Origin: Tetrahymena elliotti 4EA
Taxonomy: Eukaryota; Ciliophora; Oligohymenophorea; Hymenostomatida; Tetrahymenidae
DNA: 64,000 nucleotides
Direction: 5' to 3'
Assembly: GCA_000231825.2 (NCBI GenBank)
Contig: JH720335.1
Span: 618,830 to 682,829, forward strand
Shown here: positions 52,762-64,000 of the stretch, one piece after another
Numbering within the stretch: the first letter of the stretch is position 1
How the letters are laid out: the number at the start of each line of letters is the position of its first letter
Program-made: the position numbers and the translations under genes
The notes under the pieces: generated by a model
Told to the model about the DNA's origin: nothing
Seen by the model: only the letters and a program-made list of their open reading frames with translations
Database searches by the model: none

Positions 52762-55700
52762 ATGAATACCTTTGAAAATAAAGATAAAAGAGAATTTCAT
52801 GAAATAGAGCTTGAACCAAATTATGCTTCAAACGAAAGTGCTGAAGACCACATTAGTGGTATTTGTAAAATATAAAAAGAATTAGAAATGATAGATATAA
52901 TTTTCTTAAAATATAAATAATTAAAATAGAAGAGGCTCATCATAATGATCTTTAGCAAATGATCCCAAGATAGTCTGAAAGAATAATGATTCAAAAGAGA
53001 GTAACTATTTTTGGTGTAGCTCTGATTGTCTTATCAGCATTATTTATATGTCTAATTTATTACACTTTCTTTTTGATGGCAGATCCTTACATATTCTTTT
53101 ACAAAGATTTAATGGTTTCAAAATGTCCTAAATCAACTTTTAAAATTGATTATTATTGTCTTGATGAATGTCCAGATAAATTGTATCAAAGAGGGGATGT
53201 CTGTGTTAACCACTGCTCTTCTTCTGACTTTGTATTTGGTAAATATTGCATAATAACTGATTGTGTTATTGAGGAGGGAGATGAAAAAATTAAAGGATTT
53301 TTTGAGTTTTCTTCAAAGAGATGTGTTAATCAATGCTCTTAAGAATAGTTTAAGTTATTGGATAGGTTTTGCTTTGACAATGTATGTCCTAAACAGGATA
53401 TATATGAAATCATTAGATAATACAATTAAAAAAGTCAGAACTATGATTTCGATGAGAAAAGCAATCAAATTCTTACTAAGCTAAAAGATTATGCTTTAAA
53501 AGATTTAATTATTACTTCGTTTACAAAACAAGAAAGAATTTGCTCAATTGATTGCCTAAATGATTTTAATAAATTTGTCATTTTTAATACAAGTGAAGAC
53601 AGAATTTAATGTAGTGATGGATGTCCTTCAGACAAATTTATTATTAAAAAGAATGGGTAAAACATTTGTTAAGATTCTTGCCCACCACAATCTTTTATAA
53701 GTGCAACTTCAAATGAATGTGTAGAGTCTTGTGGTGTATAACCTTCTAAAGGCAATCAATGTATTTTAACTTGCCTTAATGGATAGATGTTATAAGGGAA
53801 GGAATGTGTGAATAAATGTTCTTATTTATATCCATACATTTACAAGAATTAGGAATGTGTGAAAACTTGTTAACATGACAAAGAACTTTAATATGTTGAT
53901 AATGGAATATGTTCTAGCTCTTGTCCAAAGTTCATTAAAATTTAGAATAATGAAAATATTTGCACAGATTCTCCTTGCCATTTGATTGGTTCAGATTAAA
54001 AAACTTGTGTTAATGATTGCCCTAAAAATGAAGTCCAAGTGATTTTAAATAACCAATTATAATGCCTTAAATTCTTTGAGTGTGAAAATAGTAAAGAATA
54101 TTATGTACCTGGAGTTGGTTGCTAGCCTAGTTGTCCTTAGGAATATCCTATAATTTTAAAAGGAATGTGTATTTAAAAGTGTTTTTAAAATTGGTCTCTA
54201 TTTTAAAATACTTGTGTATAGTATTGCCCTTCACCTTTTTCTTATTCATAAGATGGGTTGTGTGTAGAAAAATGTGATAAAAACACATTTTAATATGGTT
54301 ATAGATGCGAAAGAGAATGTCCAAGTAATTATTATCATGACTACACCTCATAAGAAAAAATATGCAATTTAACTTGCAATGGGTATGAGCTACAACCAAA
54401 TCGTGAATGCCACTCAAAATGTCCAGAATCAGCTCCCTATCATTATGAAAAAATATGTGTAACATCATGTCCTACTTAAACATCCAAATACAAAGATGCT
54501 AATGATAAAATAAGTTGTTTGAAAGGATGTCCTCCTGACACATTCTAGACTCCTGATATGAATTGCGTGAAAGAGTGTCCTGAAAATTTATTTATTTTAC
54601 TCCAAATGAAAAAATGTGTTTAAACTTGTCCAAACAATAAACATGAAAACAGAATTTGTTAAATTAGATGTAGTCCTCAATAAAGGTATATTGATGGTAG
54701 TGATGCATGCTTTGAAAAATGTCCTCAAGATTACTTTAGGTATGCATTAAGCACTAAATGCACTAAAGAGTGCGCTTTCTTAAAGTATATATCAAAGAAC
54801 TAAGCAGAAGAAAAAATTTGTACAGAATCATGTGAAACAATAGAAAAATTTTAAAATGGTAAAATGTGTGTAGATTAGTGTCCTAAATTTTAAGTAAATG
54901 GTATTTGTGAAGATAGATGCCCTCTTTCTCATCCCTTTGAAGAAGATGGATAATGTGTTTCTGATTGTTCTCCTGGAAAAACTAAACATCTTAATAAATG
55001 TTTACCATAATGTCCTTAAGGATTTTACTTCATAGAAGGTAGATTAAAATTAATTTTTCTCATTTTAAAAAGTTCCAAAAAAAAAAAGAAATTAATTTTG
55101 AATATTATAGATGTACATAAATTTTGATATATTGATTCATCTTACTAAATATAAAACCCAACCCATTGAAACATTTTTTTTAGAATTTGTAAAATCTCAT
55201 TCATAAATAAATATATTCATCCAAATCCATTCTGTCAAAAATTTTTTGATGAATTACATTCACTAATTAAATATTGGCCTAGTAATGTCAATTTATTTGA
55301 TACAAAATCCAACAATCCACAAATATACTTTATTTAGAAGTATTTGATAATTTAGTTTGTTCATAAAAATTGAAATAAATAAAAAAAATTTCCTAAAATC
55401 ATCTATGATGAATTCAAATTTAAAAACTAAACAATTATTTTATTCTATAAATCAATTAAATTTGCTTAATTTTACCCAATAAAAATAATTTCAGGAATTA
55501 ATGAATGTGTAAATGAATGCCCTCATGATTATTTTGTTGAAGAAGAAGTTAAAGAATGCAAAAAGTAATGTGAAGGGTATGCATTATAAAACTAAAGATG
55601 TGTTGATAAATGCCCTTATTATTCTACTTAAATGGGTAAATAGTGCTGGCTAAACAGTCCTGAATATCCAGGACCTTATCTTAAATAGGATGGTACTATT

Positions 55701-56916
55701 TTGTAAGCTTGTGATTTTGAAAATGGATACTATTCAAATTAAAGATTTTGCTTGAAGTGTCAAGGTGGAGATAATTGTAAGAAGTGTTCTTAATTTTATG
55801 GAATATGCTTAGAATGTTTCTCTGGGTACAGCTTATACAATAATAAATGCTAAGCTTATTGCCCATCGGGATTCTTTTCATAGTAAGGAGTTTGCATAAA
55901 AAATGACTAGTTCTTAAAAAGTAACTTATTCTTTAGGGAATACAATCAAAGCCGTTATTTCAGAGCTGGCTAAAAAATAAAATACTCTATTCTTGAAGAT
56001 GTTGAGTTTATTAAAAATTAAGATATTGAAGAACTTAGTGAGAGTAAGTACATACCCACAGTAGTAGTTCATCTCCATGATGTCAACTCTACTTACTTAG
56101 ATTTCTATTAATACCCATTCTAATAAAACAACTCTGATGTCGTTATTGAAAATTTAAAGCTTCATGTAATCGAATAAGGTATTTCTGTAATCACTGTGCA
56201 GTCTCCTGATATCCTGTATTTTAGCAATTTCTTTAAATTTGTTTTAAATGAACTACTTCCATCTTTAAGCTACTTTAAAGCAAATGTTGTTTTTTCAGGT
56301 AAAAAAAATTATTTATTGTAATCTTAATTAATTCACTTATAAATACTTAAAAGGTGTTGGAATTTCATCAAACTCAATTGTATAGTATATAAACCAAATT
56401 CTCAGCAATTAATAAGACCAATAGAAAAGAATTATTTTTGGTACTTACATAGTTGACATGCAAAAAGGATTTTTACAAGATTAATTTACTAAAGATTTGA
56501 GTCAAGCATAATTTTAAGAAATTTAAGAAATTTTCGCATATGATGAAGATGTGTATAATGCAGTTCCCTCAATTTGTAAAATATTTACTCCTTATATCAG
56601 GTTAAATGATGTAGTGACAATTAATAGAAATTAAAAAACTACTGAAAACCTTACAAAGACTCTTTCTATCATTGGAATCAGAAATAATTGCTAAAATTTG
56701 CATATTAAACCTTAAAATACTTTTAGAGATTATCAAAAAGAAATTAATTCCTAATAAAGATATAGACTTGATTTACCAGAAGAAGAGTAAGGCTCTGATA
56801 AAAAAAAGACAGCAATTTACTAATTTTTATCTGAAAGACTATTAAATGAAGTAAGTTCTTGGGTTAATAATGAATCAATAAAAGATCCAAATGAGAAGCT
56901 TAACCAGTTGCTTTGA
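52762..56916 (+). CDS. type II membrane protein with Cys-rich ectodomain
   Basis: Four exons: 52762-52858, 52930-55038, 55495-56298 and 56354-56916, each junction in phase 1, giving 1190 residues. The N-terminal ~70 residues are acidic and hydrophilic with no signal peptide. One membrane span follows (VTIFGVALIVLSALFICLIY), implying a type II topology. The next ~750 residues carry dense cysteines in units such as C....CP.....Y......C...CP. Late in exon 3 the pattern tightens to CLKCQGGDNCKKCSQFYG. The last ~300 residues have few cysteines, starting near SNLFFREYNQSRYF and ending NEKLNQLL. They look like a folded domain (GVGISSNSIVQYINQIL, RIIFGTYIVDMQKG) that I cannot name. It resembles protozoan surface-antigen-like Cys-rich proteins but with inverted topology. 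Confidence 0.85.
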
Positions 56917-57580
56917 GATAAAACATAAATCCTAAAATAATTTTTATTTAAAATAAATTTGTGATTAAAATACATTCAATTTGTCTAATAGTCCCAATTT
57001 GAATATTTAGCTCTGCCACATTCAATTTTATTAGATATATCTTTACATTATTTATTTTAATCATATATTTTGAACTAACAAATATTTTTTATTAACTATT
57101 TATATTAGATGCATATTTTTTTTTTAAATTTATTTTCTAATTATTAAAAATTTAATAATACAATCTTGTTAATTTTTTCAAAAATTTTAAAAATAATGAA
57201 TTGATAAATCATAGCTTTTATTTATTTATGCTAAATATTTATTCTATTAAGATAATTTAATATTCAAATACAAATGATTAAGGTTTAATAAACTTTAAAA
57301 AAATTTAATTTTTCCTCAGATTTCTTGTCTTTTTATCTAAAAATGAATTATTAAACTAATAAATATTTTTTCAAAGAGATTAAATATTTTAAAATAGAAT
57401 TTATTATTCTGTGACTTATGATTTTTTGGAAATTTAGATTTTAAATTAAAATTATTTAAAAAAGTTTTATTAAAAGAAAACAACTTATGAAAAAGGTTAA
57501 AATATTTGAAATAAATCATATAAATAATTGAATTGTACAAATAAAATTAAATAAAAAATGAAACAGATAATATTAATTTT
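56917..57580. other. intergenic DNA between convergent genes
   Basis: AT-rich 3' flanks. Nothing recognisable. A short frame at 57337-57540 has Phe/Asn/Lys-only composition. Confidence 0.55.
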
Positions 57581-60500
57581 TCAGCTAATAACTGAATCCA
57601 AATACTCAAATCTTGAGTCATTTTTAGGGATTACTCCATTACATTCTTTTTTATATTATTCTTTAATTTCATCATACATTTTTTTGATTATTTGTTTTTC
57701 TTAAGTAGAGAATTTTTTTCCTCTTACACTTTCAGTCATGAATACAAATTTGTAAAGGAATTCTACTCTCATATAGCCATCATTTTTAGAATACTTTTAG
57801 AGAAGTGTAGCTAATGTATCTGGTTTGGAGCAAAAATGGTTTAGAATCTTTTCTTTGAAGGTTTTATTAGTGGCATTTATAGCTAAAATATTGTAAATGG
57901 TATTAATTACTTTTATTGGCTAGTCATAACTGTTGTTGATATCCTAAGGGTTTTGTTTAAGCAATAGCTCATAGCAAAAATCAAAATGAGCAAATATTAG
58001 TTTTTGTAAAGTAGACATATCACCTATTCTCTCCATCATTTTTTCATTTAAGCAAATATTATTAATAACCTCTAGAGCTCCATGGACTATGTAGTAATTT
58101 TTATCCTCCATCAATAAGTTCTAAAGCAAATTTAATGTTTCTGTGTTAACTAACTTTGTAGTTGTCTATTCTCCTAATGATGTCATTTGTACTAAGCTTA
58201 AAAGTATTTCAAATGTTAGCAATTCATGCTAGCTCTCTTTGATACCTTAATAAATTTAATGAATATGAATGAAATATTTATTTTGTTACTGTTTAACTTT
58301 TAATTTACCTTTAAAGAGAGCATCGAGGATTGCGTGAATTTCAGAGTATTAGAAAATATTAGGATTACAATCTTTAACTAGCTTACTGACATATGTAGCA
58401 AATTGAATTATTATCTAGGAACTATCATTAGCTTTTTATTAGCTAATTTAATTTATTGCTCTAGAAGAATAGATAATTAGATTTTTATCAAATAAACTTT
58501 TATCTATTTAATTTGTTTCACTTTAAGTTAGTACAATTAGTTTAGACAAAAGTTAAGCTAGATAAGTAATAATCATATTAGAAGATTGCTTAGCGTGTTT
58601 AGTGATGAATTAAGATAGATATTTAATAATTCCTACATCCTCAATTAACATTTTAGAAACTTATTTCTTTTTAATATATTCTTCATTATACCTAAATATT
58701 TCTTTAGCTTATTTAACTTCATCTGGACGATATTTTTCTTCAAATTACTTTAATTCTACTAATTTATCTTCTGAGAGACCAAATCTATCTTTTTATTTTG
58801 ATTCATAATCTTTCAGTTGGTCAAAGCACAGATTACTAATTGTAATCAGCCAATTTAATCCTTATTCATATAAGTCAAAATTAACTTTTAAACTGAGCTT
58901 TTTCAAAAGACCTTTGCTGGCTTCTACTAACTCTACTTTAAACTGATCGAAACAACTCATGAATCCTATAAACTCCATAGCTTCTGAGAATTGACCTTTA
59001 TAATATATTGTTAATATTAATTAACACAAAGTATTAAGAATAAAATGTTTACTTTCATTTGAGATAAATAAAATTTTGTCAAAAACATCAGAAAAAGTGA
59101 ATATTCTTAAGAATGAAACAAGCTCAGGAAGTTGTTTTTGTTTATTAGTTTTGAAAAGGAGCAAGCCATATTTTATTATATAATTCAGCTCATGCTAATT
59201 TGATGATAAGAATTTTTATATTTGAATGTTAAAGTCTTAGAAAGCGATATCTTGCATAACTTTATCAACAAACTTTTACTCCTTGAGCAAAACACTATAT
59301 ATAGATAGAATGCAGTCAATTATAAATATATCTGTTGGCTTTCTTAAATAAGTAGTAAATAAACATCTCTGCATGTCATTTTCTATTACTTTTGATACTG
59401 CTTTTTCATAAGAAGAAATAAGCATTTCTATGATTAATATCATATCTATTTTTGATAACTTATCTTTTCTGTAGAAATATTTATTATCTAAATACTAAGG
59501 CTTAATTTTGAATTACAACTTGAACAGAAGCTATAAAAATTGCTTGTAAAGAATATCTCCCTTTTTGGAAGATTTTAGTTTTTAAGCTGTCCAGTCCATT
59601 ACATGTTATAACTTATCTGAAAGTTAATCAATGCTTTTTTATGAGTTCAGCAACTAAAGATAATAATTAACATTATTATAGCACCAGCTGGATAAAATGG
59701 ATATTGATTAGCTAAATACCTCTTCTTAAAACTTAGAAGAATTAATAGCATCAAGAATACTTTCTCCACTAATTAGCATATCAGAAAATTATAAAATCCT
59801 CAAACTATCTAATACTAACTTCTAGTTCAATTCATTTTTGAAATCTTTGAGATTGTCTTTCAAAATTTAAATAATAAAAGGTATAGATTCATAAGAGAGC
59901 TAAAAGTTTTTGTCTTCTTCAATGATTTTAAATATATTATTCAGAATAAAACTTAATGCTAAGCTATTATTTTTGCTAGCTTGTGAAGAATTTTAAAGAA
60001 ATTAATCTATAAAACCACCACTTATAAATATTTTTTTATGATCTCCTCTCTATTCTATTTTGCTTTATATCTATAAAAATGTTTCTTTTAAAATAGATTC
60101 AGTGATACTTTCATTCTTTAAAGGATCTTCAAACTGACTCCAAGAAATAGACTAGTTTTGCTCTTTTTGAATCTTCTCCTAAATTTGTTTCTATTAAAAA
60201 ATGTTTTTATACAAGTTTGATCTCAGAATTAATGAAATACTATTAAATTTTAGAAATCTAATATGCCTGGATATTGTTTTATCATATCTCTGCATAAGTT
60301 AAGAGACTCCTGAAGCTTTCCCATTTAGAGAAGGCATTAAACTTTACGATAATGTGCCTTTTAGTAACTAGGATAGTAGCTAATTGATTTTTCTATAAAC
60401 TAGTAAGAGTCTTCTAAAGATCCTTTGTTCATATAACAGATACCAATATTTAGGTTTAAAATGGATAGCTCTTCATCACTAATTTACTCAAATGTTAAGC

Positions 60501-60594
60501 ATTTCAAATAAGATTAAATTGCTTTTTCATATTCCTTTTTTTGAAGATAATTTCTACCTTCTTCTTTTGTGGATAAATAATTTTGATCAGTCAT
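57581..60594 (-). CDS. TPR plus helical-repeat protein, UNC-45-like
   Basis: Three exons: 60594-60241, 60190-58309 and 58245-57581, phases 0 and 1, giving 966 residues. The N-terminal ~115 residues form about three TPRs: TKEEGRNYLQKKEYEKAIQS, then LSILNLNIGICYMNKGSLED, then SYQKAHYRKVQCLLQMGKLQ. The rest is all helical, Leu/Ile/Lys-rich and armadillo-like, without membrane spans. TPR followed by ~800 residues of ARM-like repeats at ~950 residues total is the plan of UNC-45, the Hsp90-linked myosin chaperone. I see no decisive UCS-domain signature by eye, so another TPR-ARM scaffold remains possible. It is convergent with the type II Cys-rich gene. Confidence 0.6.
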
Positions 60595-61554
60595 TTAATT
60601 AATTTAAATATCTTTTAATATCAGATATTTTTATTAAATTAAATTTTGATTTTTTTTCAATTAAAAACAATTAACAAATATTATTTCTAGATTGATTTAC
60701 TTATTTTAACAGATTCAAAACTAATTTTCAAAATCTATTTAAAATTTATAAACAAAATAAATTATTTTAAAATCTATACAAATTTCATAAAAACAAAACC
60801 AAAAAAAATTTAATTATTTAAAGCTTTCAAAAGTCATTAGTTGAGTTATTTTTTCTCAAAAATAAAATATTTTGGAGTAAAATTTATTTTTTATGAAATT
60901 AAATGTTTAAATATAAATATTTTCTGAAAAAACCTTAATAAATTAATTATTCAAATCTATTATTTTAAAAAGATTAAAAAAATCAACCATATTGTATTTG
61001 GTTATTAATCTAAATGAGAATAAAGAGTGATAATCAAATTAATTATTTGTTTTTAAATTTTGCAAAATTTTGTTTGATAAAGTTAAGCTAACTTTTCATA
61101 TTATTTATTAATTAATTAATTCATAGAAAAAAAATAACTTTACGAATTTTAAAAAAAGATGTAGTTTGAAAAGGAAAATTATTTTACAAAAATAGACAAT
61201 GTACTCTAATTTCTTTTGAGATCTAAATATATTTTAATTTTTATCTATTTAAAGTTATAAAGTTCTAAATTAACTTCTTACTAAATTCTTACTATCAAAA
61301 ACAAGTAAAATTATTAATTTTTCTTTAAAATAATCAAATGATTTTTAACCTGAGCTAAAAATAGCAAGTATTTCAATATAATTATAATTTTTTGATAAAT
61401 TACTAATTTAATATTAAATTAACTAACTGATAGGCTAATTTGAGTTGGTTTACTTGATTTTGTTTTATTTGCTCATTCATTAGTTTTTATTTGCTGTTTT
61501 CATATTTAATTCAAATTTATGTTTTTTTTTCAAATATTTCTTTATTGAGTAAAG
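60595..61554. other. upstream region of the LRR gene
   Basis: AT-rich. From about 61350 the sequence (CTGAGCTAAAAATAGC, then GAGTTGGTTTACTTG near 61441) resembles the intron part of the LRR unit, so the array or its decayed edge extends left of the first recognisable exon. No start codon or leader exon could be identified. Confidence 0.45.
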
Positions 61555-64000
61555 TGATAAAAATATGGATGAAAATAGCTTAAAAAAATTAGGATCTGAG
61601 TTAGCTGAATGCTCTAATCTATAAACTTTGACTCTTGAGCTTATGTAAAAATAAAGTTTAAATATTGATTAATTATGAATTTCGGAATTAATAAAAAAGA
61701 ATTTAATTTACTAAAGACTGACTAATTTGGGTGGTTTACTTTAATATTTATTTGATTCTCTCATTCATTAATTTTTATTTGTTGATTTCATATTTAATTC
61801 AAATTTTTATTTTTTTCTCATTCTTTGAAATAGATCTTTATTGAATATTTATTTAATCATTTTTTAAAGTAAGAATAATATTGGTGAAGCAGGCTCAAAA
61901 AAATTAGGATTTGAGTTAGCTAAATGTTCTAATATCTAAACTTTGACTCTTAAGCTTGAGTAAAAATAATCTTTCAATATAATTAATTATACATTTTGGA
62001 ATTATTAAAAAATTTTAATTAATCTAAACTAACTAATTTACCTTGGTTTACTTGATATTTTTTTGACTCTCTGTCTCTCATTCATTAATTTTTATTTGTT
62101 ATTTTCATATTTAATTCATTTTTTATGATTTTCTAATTCTTTTAAAATCTCTAATATTTATTTTAATAATTTTTTTAAAAGTTACAATCAAATTGGTGAA
62201 ATAGGCTCATAAAATTTAGTATAAGAATTAGTGAAATGCTCAAATCTCTAAACTTTGACTCTTAAACTTTGGTAAAAATAATTTTTTAATATTAATTACT
62301 GTCAATTCCACTTAGATCACCCCAATCTGGGGAGATCTCACTTTGTATGAATGCTTCAAAAACAAAAATTTTTACAATTGTACTTTAAGAATTAAAGTTA
62401 ATTAAAATATATATTATTTATTTAAATATGGGATTGCTTAATCAAATGAAGTAGAAACCATTTATTAAAGAAAAATAATAAAAATTAATAATTTAATTTA
62501 AGTAACACATAAAATTTTTTATGGGGAGATCTAAATTTAAAAGTATGTTTTGTGGGGAGATCTAAAAATGAATGGATATTATTGAGATCTAAACAAATCA
62601 ACAGTAACTATGCATTTTCGAATTAATAAAAAAGACTTTAACTTATGTGTGATTGAATAATATCAATTGGTTTACTTGATATTTGTTTGACTGCTTATTC
62701 ATTAATTTTTATTTGTAGTTTTCATATTTAACTCAAATTTTTTTTCTCATTCTTTTAAAATAGTTCTTTTTTGAAAATTTATTTAATCATTTTTTAAAAG
62801 TGAGAATAATATTAGTGATGAAGGCTCATAAAAATTAGGATCTGAGTTAGCAAAATGCTCTAATCTCTAAACTTTGACTCTTGGTCTTGAGTAAAAATAA
62901 TGCTTCAATATTAATTAATTATACATTTTGGAATTGATAAAAAATATTTTAATTAACGGGTGATTCAATAATATGAATTGGTTTACTTGACTTGCTTATT
63001 TATTAATTTTTTATTTGTTGTTTTTGTATTTAATTATTTCTTTATGTTTAAAAGTAAAAATCAAATTGGTGAAATGGGCTCATAAAAATTAGGATCTGAG
63101 TTAGCAAAATGCTCTAAGCTCTAAATTTTAACTCTTGATCTTGCGTAAAAATAATACTTCAATATTAGTGAATTATGTATTTTTGAATGAATAAAAAAGA
63201 CTTTAATTTGATCCAATAAAGTGAATTAGTTTACTTGTTATTTGTTTGACTTGCTCATTCATTAATTTTTTATTTGTTTTTTTCATATTTAATTTAAATT
63301 TTTATTTTTTTTTCAATCTCTGAAACATTTCTTTATTGAATCTTTATTTAATGATTGTTTAAAAGTTGCAATAAAATTGGTGAAATGGGCTAATAAAATT
63401 TAGGATCTGAGTTAGCAAAATGCTCTAAGCTCTAAATTTTAACTCTTGATCTTGGGTAAAAATAATGCTTCAATATTAATTAATTATGTATTTTGGAATG
63501 AATAAAATTGACTTTAGTTTATGAGTTATTAATTAATTTGGGTTGATTTACTCGTGCTATATCTTCCAAATGCTCGCTTCTAAGAATTAAATAGCAGCCA
63601 TCAGATTTAGCAAATATATTTGAATTCCATGATACAGTATCTAACATTAACTTTGTCACTTTTATTTAATATTTAAATATGACAAGTTAATTTTCTTCAA
63701 TCAAATTTCATTTCAATAAGCATAATTTTTTTATGCAGACAATTTTTGGAGGGTTTAATCAAATTTTACACAAAATTATAAAAAAAAAAGTTACAGTTAA
63801 TTTTAAAATTTTGGAATGAATAAAAAAAATTTTAATTTATATAACCCTGTCTAACTTGACACACTCGGGTTGGTTTACTTGAATTTACTCATTTATTAAT
63901 TTTCATTTTTTACTTTCATATCTAGTTCAAAATTTTATATTTTTTTTATTTTCAATGATTTCTTTAAAAAATATTAATTTTTATAATTTTTTAAAAGTTA
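61555..64000 (+). CDS. LRR gene (ribonuclease-inhibitor type), partial
   Basis: Successive 90-nt exons each encode one 30-residue leucine-rich repeat: 61555-61644, 61870-61959, 62182-62271, 62801-62890, 63055-63144, 63366-63455, and a seventh starting at 63998, cut by the window end. Consensus: x-NNIGDEGSQKLGSELAKCS then NLQTLTLDL. All junctions are phase 2, so exons are freely interchangeable. Acceptors share TTTAAAAG and donors share GTAAAAATAA. The pattern fits ribonuclease-inhibitor/NLR-type LRRs, which in Tetrahymena often accompany a kinase domain, but no such domain lies in this window. The 5' start was not found. Expression and ligand are unknown. Some exons carry drifted residues (for example LVQELVKC in exon 3), so part of the array may be decaying. 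Confidence 0.75.
62298..62605. mobile_element. MITE-like insertion in an LRR intron (308 nt)
   Basis: It interrupts the conserved intron motif AATATTAATTA / CTATGCATTTT, which is continuous in neighbouring units. The ends are imperfect inverted repeats: the left reads ACTGTCAATTCCACTTAGATC, and the right, read on the other strand, ACTGTTGATTTGTTTAGATC. Flanking TA on both sides could be a target duplication. Inside, GGGGAGATCT recurs near 62329, 62523 and 62555. There is no coding capacity, so it would depend on a transposase made elsewhere. TA flanks would suit a Tc1/mariner-type enzyme, by inference only. Confidence 0.55.

Larger units (their letters stand above)
61440..64000 (+). repeat. 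tandem exon-intron unit array, ~312-nt period
   Basis: Exon starts are spaced 315, 312, 619, 254, 311 and 632 nt. Introns are as similar as the exons. They share GGTTTACTTG, a CTCATTCATTAATTTTTATT block, TTTCATATTTAATTCAAATT and the poly-T acceptor tract. The 619-nt step equals one unit plus the 308-nt insertion. The 254-nt step reflects a ~57-nt loss in the intron. The 632-nt step is about two units, with no readable exon in between. Confidence 0.75.

Noticed and set aside
62310..62335. Telomere-like CCCCAA / TTGGGG string
   Set aside because: A single occurrence inside the MITE-like element, not a tandem telomeric repeat. No chromosome-breakage motif was found in the window.
1..64000. CRISPR arrays, bacterial promoters, terminators or operons
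   Set aside because: Spliceosomal introns and the reassigned stop codons show a ciliate nuclear genome. No regularly spaced short direct repeats were seen.

Overview
The window reads as nuclear DNA of a ciliate, most likely Tetrahymena or a close relative. It is extremely AT-rich. Long reading frames appear only if TAA and TAG are read as glutamine and TGA is the sole stop. Introns are AT-rich with GT..AG ends. Gene content (a huge Cys-rich membrane protein, a P450, a calpain, leucine-rich-repeat exons) also fits. I cannot tell somatic (macronuclear) from germline (micronuclear) DNA from the sequence alone. Standard-code ORFs are nearly all misleading here, so genes were rebuilt by hand with the ciliate code, using splice phases as an internal check.

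Layout. 1-2054: AT-rich DNA with one GC-rich foldable island near 60-190. 2055-3770 (-): a class IV (HDAC11-type) histone deacetylase with an N-terminal membrane segment. 7280-8281 (+): an orphan 333-residue protein. 9438-10225 (-): a weak gene candidate. 12670-14579 (-): first member of a four-gene family, here called PLF-D. 18415-19926 (+): an intronless cytochrome P450. 21372-22861, 24407-26034 and 26605-28416 (-): family members PLF-A, -B and -C. All four share a four-exon structure with the same intron phases (1, 2, 2) and a PAS-like core; three have an exon 2 of exactly 421 nt. 29637-29890 (+): a broken GIY-YIG nuclease remnant.

30345-37868 (-): a five-exon, 2354-residue Cys-rich surface protein with multiple C-terminal membrane spans. 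39648-40463 (-): an ESCRT-III subunit, best match VPS20/CHMP6. 42348-44862 (+): a calpain with an intact Cys-His-Asn triad. 45963-49237 (-): a shorter Cys-rich polytopic membrane protein with an Asn/Gln-rich tail. 50308-51402 (-): a Gln/Asn-rich protein with an internal duplication. 52762-56916 (+): a type II membrane protein with a Cys-rich ectodomain. 57581-60594 (-): a TPR plus helical-repeat protein resembling UNC-45. 61555-64000 (+, cut by the window end): a ribonuclease-inhibitor-type LRR gene built from a tandem exon-plus-intron unit of about 312 nt, one 30-residue LRR per 90-nt exon. One of its introns carries a 308-nt MITE-like insertion.

No operon-like logic links the genes, as expected for a ciliate. 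Two themes stand out: local tandem expansion (the PLF family, the LRR exon array, an intergenic ~305-nt array) and a concentration of large Cys-rich membrane proteins. PLF-A, -B, -C and -D are labels used only in this annotation.
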